Below, one piece after another: positions 63,079-64,000 of a DNA stretch of 64,000 nt (position 1 is its first letter; every line of letters begins with the position of its first letter). The stretch covers positions 6,779,290 to 6,843,289 of the forward strand of contig NC_081147.1 of NCBI RefSeq assembly GCF_958295425.1. The letters are read 5' to 3'. The DNA is from Solea solea (lineage: Eukaryota > Chordata > Actinopteri > Pleuronectiformes > Soleidae). Below the pieces are notes generated by a model. It did no database searches, was not told where the DNA came from, and saw nothing but the letters and a program-made list of their open reading frames with translations. Both the position numbers and the translations under genes were made by a program.

Positions 63079-64000
63079 ATACCCTCAATCAGCCTTAGTC
63101 CCTGATACACATACGGAAAAATCAGACTCCTGGCTTAATGCCTTTAGGAATTATTACAAAAAACAATCCCGAACGGCTGACCTTTGACCTTTCCAAAGGT
63201 TGCACAGGTTTGAAACTCGGCACCCTGGATTAGCCTTAGTCCCTGATACACATACAGAAAAATCTGACTCCTGGCTTAATGCCTTTAGGAATTATTACAA
63301 AAAACACACCCGAACTGCTGACCTTTGACCTTTTCGAAGGTTGCACAGGTCTGAAACTCGGCACCCTAGATCAACCTTAGTCCCCGATACACATAAGGAA
63401 AAATTAGACTCCTGGCTCAATGCCTTTAGGAATTATTACAAAAAACACACTCGAACGGCTGACCTTTGACCTTTCCAAAAGTTGCACGGGTCTGAAACTC
63501 GGCACCCTGGATTAGCCTTAGTCCCTGATACACATACGGAAAAATCAGACTCCTGGCTTAATGCCTTTAGGAATTATTACAAAAAACACACCCGAACGGC
63601 TGACCTTTGACCTTTCCAAAGGTTGCACTGGTCTGAAACTCGGCACCCTAGATCAGCCTTAGTCCCTGATACACATAAGGAAAAATTAGACTCCTGGCTC
63701 AATGCCTTTAGGAATTATTACAAAAAACACACCCGAACGGCTGACCTTTGACCTTTCCGAAGGTTGCACAGGTCTGAAACTCTGCACCCGGGATAAGCCT
63801 AAATCCCTGATACACATACGGAAAAATCAGACTCCTGGCTCAATGCCTTTAGGAATTATTACAAGAAACACACCCGAACGGCTGACCTTTGACCTTTCCG
63901 AAGGTTGCACAGGTCTGAAACTCGGCACCCTGGATCAGCCAGGAGTCCCTGATACACATATGGAGAAATCAGCATCCGGGCTCATTGCCTTTAGGAATTA
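63079..64000 (+). repeat. A run of unit R7, cut by window edge
   Basis: It has about 6.5 A monomers. The last bases, cctttaggaatta, are those that precede C elsewhere, so a C element should start within about 10 bp of the edge. Confidence 0.9.

Larger units (their letters stand above)
55717..64000 (+). repeat. Composite A-C-B higher-order satellite array, right block
   Basis: It has the same composition and orientation as 1-30806. It begins abruptly at ccttataagatgttaac in a truncated B, passes the usual B-to-A fusion at 55765, and continues with C at 56128, 57405, 59572, 61025 and 62055. The last A run reaches the window edge just before another C. Confidence 0.95.

Noticed and set aside
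1..64000. CRISPR array
   Set aside because: Repeats are 141-177 bp and contiguous with no unique spacers; the window is eukaryotic satellite DNA.

Overview
This is eukaryotic, intergenic or pericentromeric-type DNA. It looks like a vertebrate genome, most likely a teleost fish. The reasons are GT-AG exon remnants, decayed L1/Tx1-superfamily LINE pieces, CA and AT microsatellites, and long AT-rich satellites. No intact protein-coding gene is visible. Nearly all short open frames are by-products of repeated sequence. Layout: (1) positions 1-30806 are a composite satellite whose higher-order units all read A-run, C, B-run. A is a 141-bp monomer, C a 274-bp single-copy linker and B a ~177-bp monomer. 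(2) Positions 30813-38295 are a ~7.5-kb single-copy-like segment. (3) Positions 38296-48303 are a ~10-kb tandem array of a ~176-bp monomer (B-prime), a distinct subfamily of B, with A and C absent. (4) Positions 48304-55716 are the reverse complement of segment 2, so 30.8-55.7 kb is a ~25-kb inverted repeat (palindrome) with a satellite spacer. (5) Positions 55717-64000 return to the A-C-B satellite in the same orientation as the left block. The window holds 24 C elements, and the last A run stops just short of a 25th. By unit arithmetic there are roughly 115-120 A monomers.

Each palindrome arm carries the same remnants: splice-bounded coding pieces of an unidentified host gene reading inward toward the spacer (right-arm copies on the minus strand), a CpG-richer ~200-bp element that may be a promoter or first exon, a LINE whose two halves lie in opposite orientations (the layout expected from twin priming), and CA, AT and ATA/ATG microsatellites. 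The arms are very similar but carry private indels. A 16-bp insertion breaks one exon in the left arm only, an AT-rich replacement destroys the LINE GDFN motif in the right arm only, and part of the LINE 3' end is missing in the right arm only.

The most notable observations are these. Most A monomers contain an exact nuclear-receptor DR1 site (AGGTCAAAGGTCA on the minus strand), giving about a hundred DR1 or near-DR1 sites. The A-C-B units have quantised size, with A always in n+0.56 and B in n+0.2 copies. There are two haplotypes of C, with recombinants between them. A 13-monomer higher-order repeat and an 11-monomer derivative occur in the central array. A snap-back hairpin more than 100 bp long sits at the inner left arm junction. 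No enzyme-based new system is visible; the interest is structural and evolutionary.
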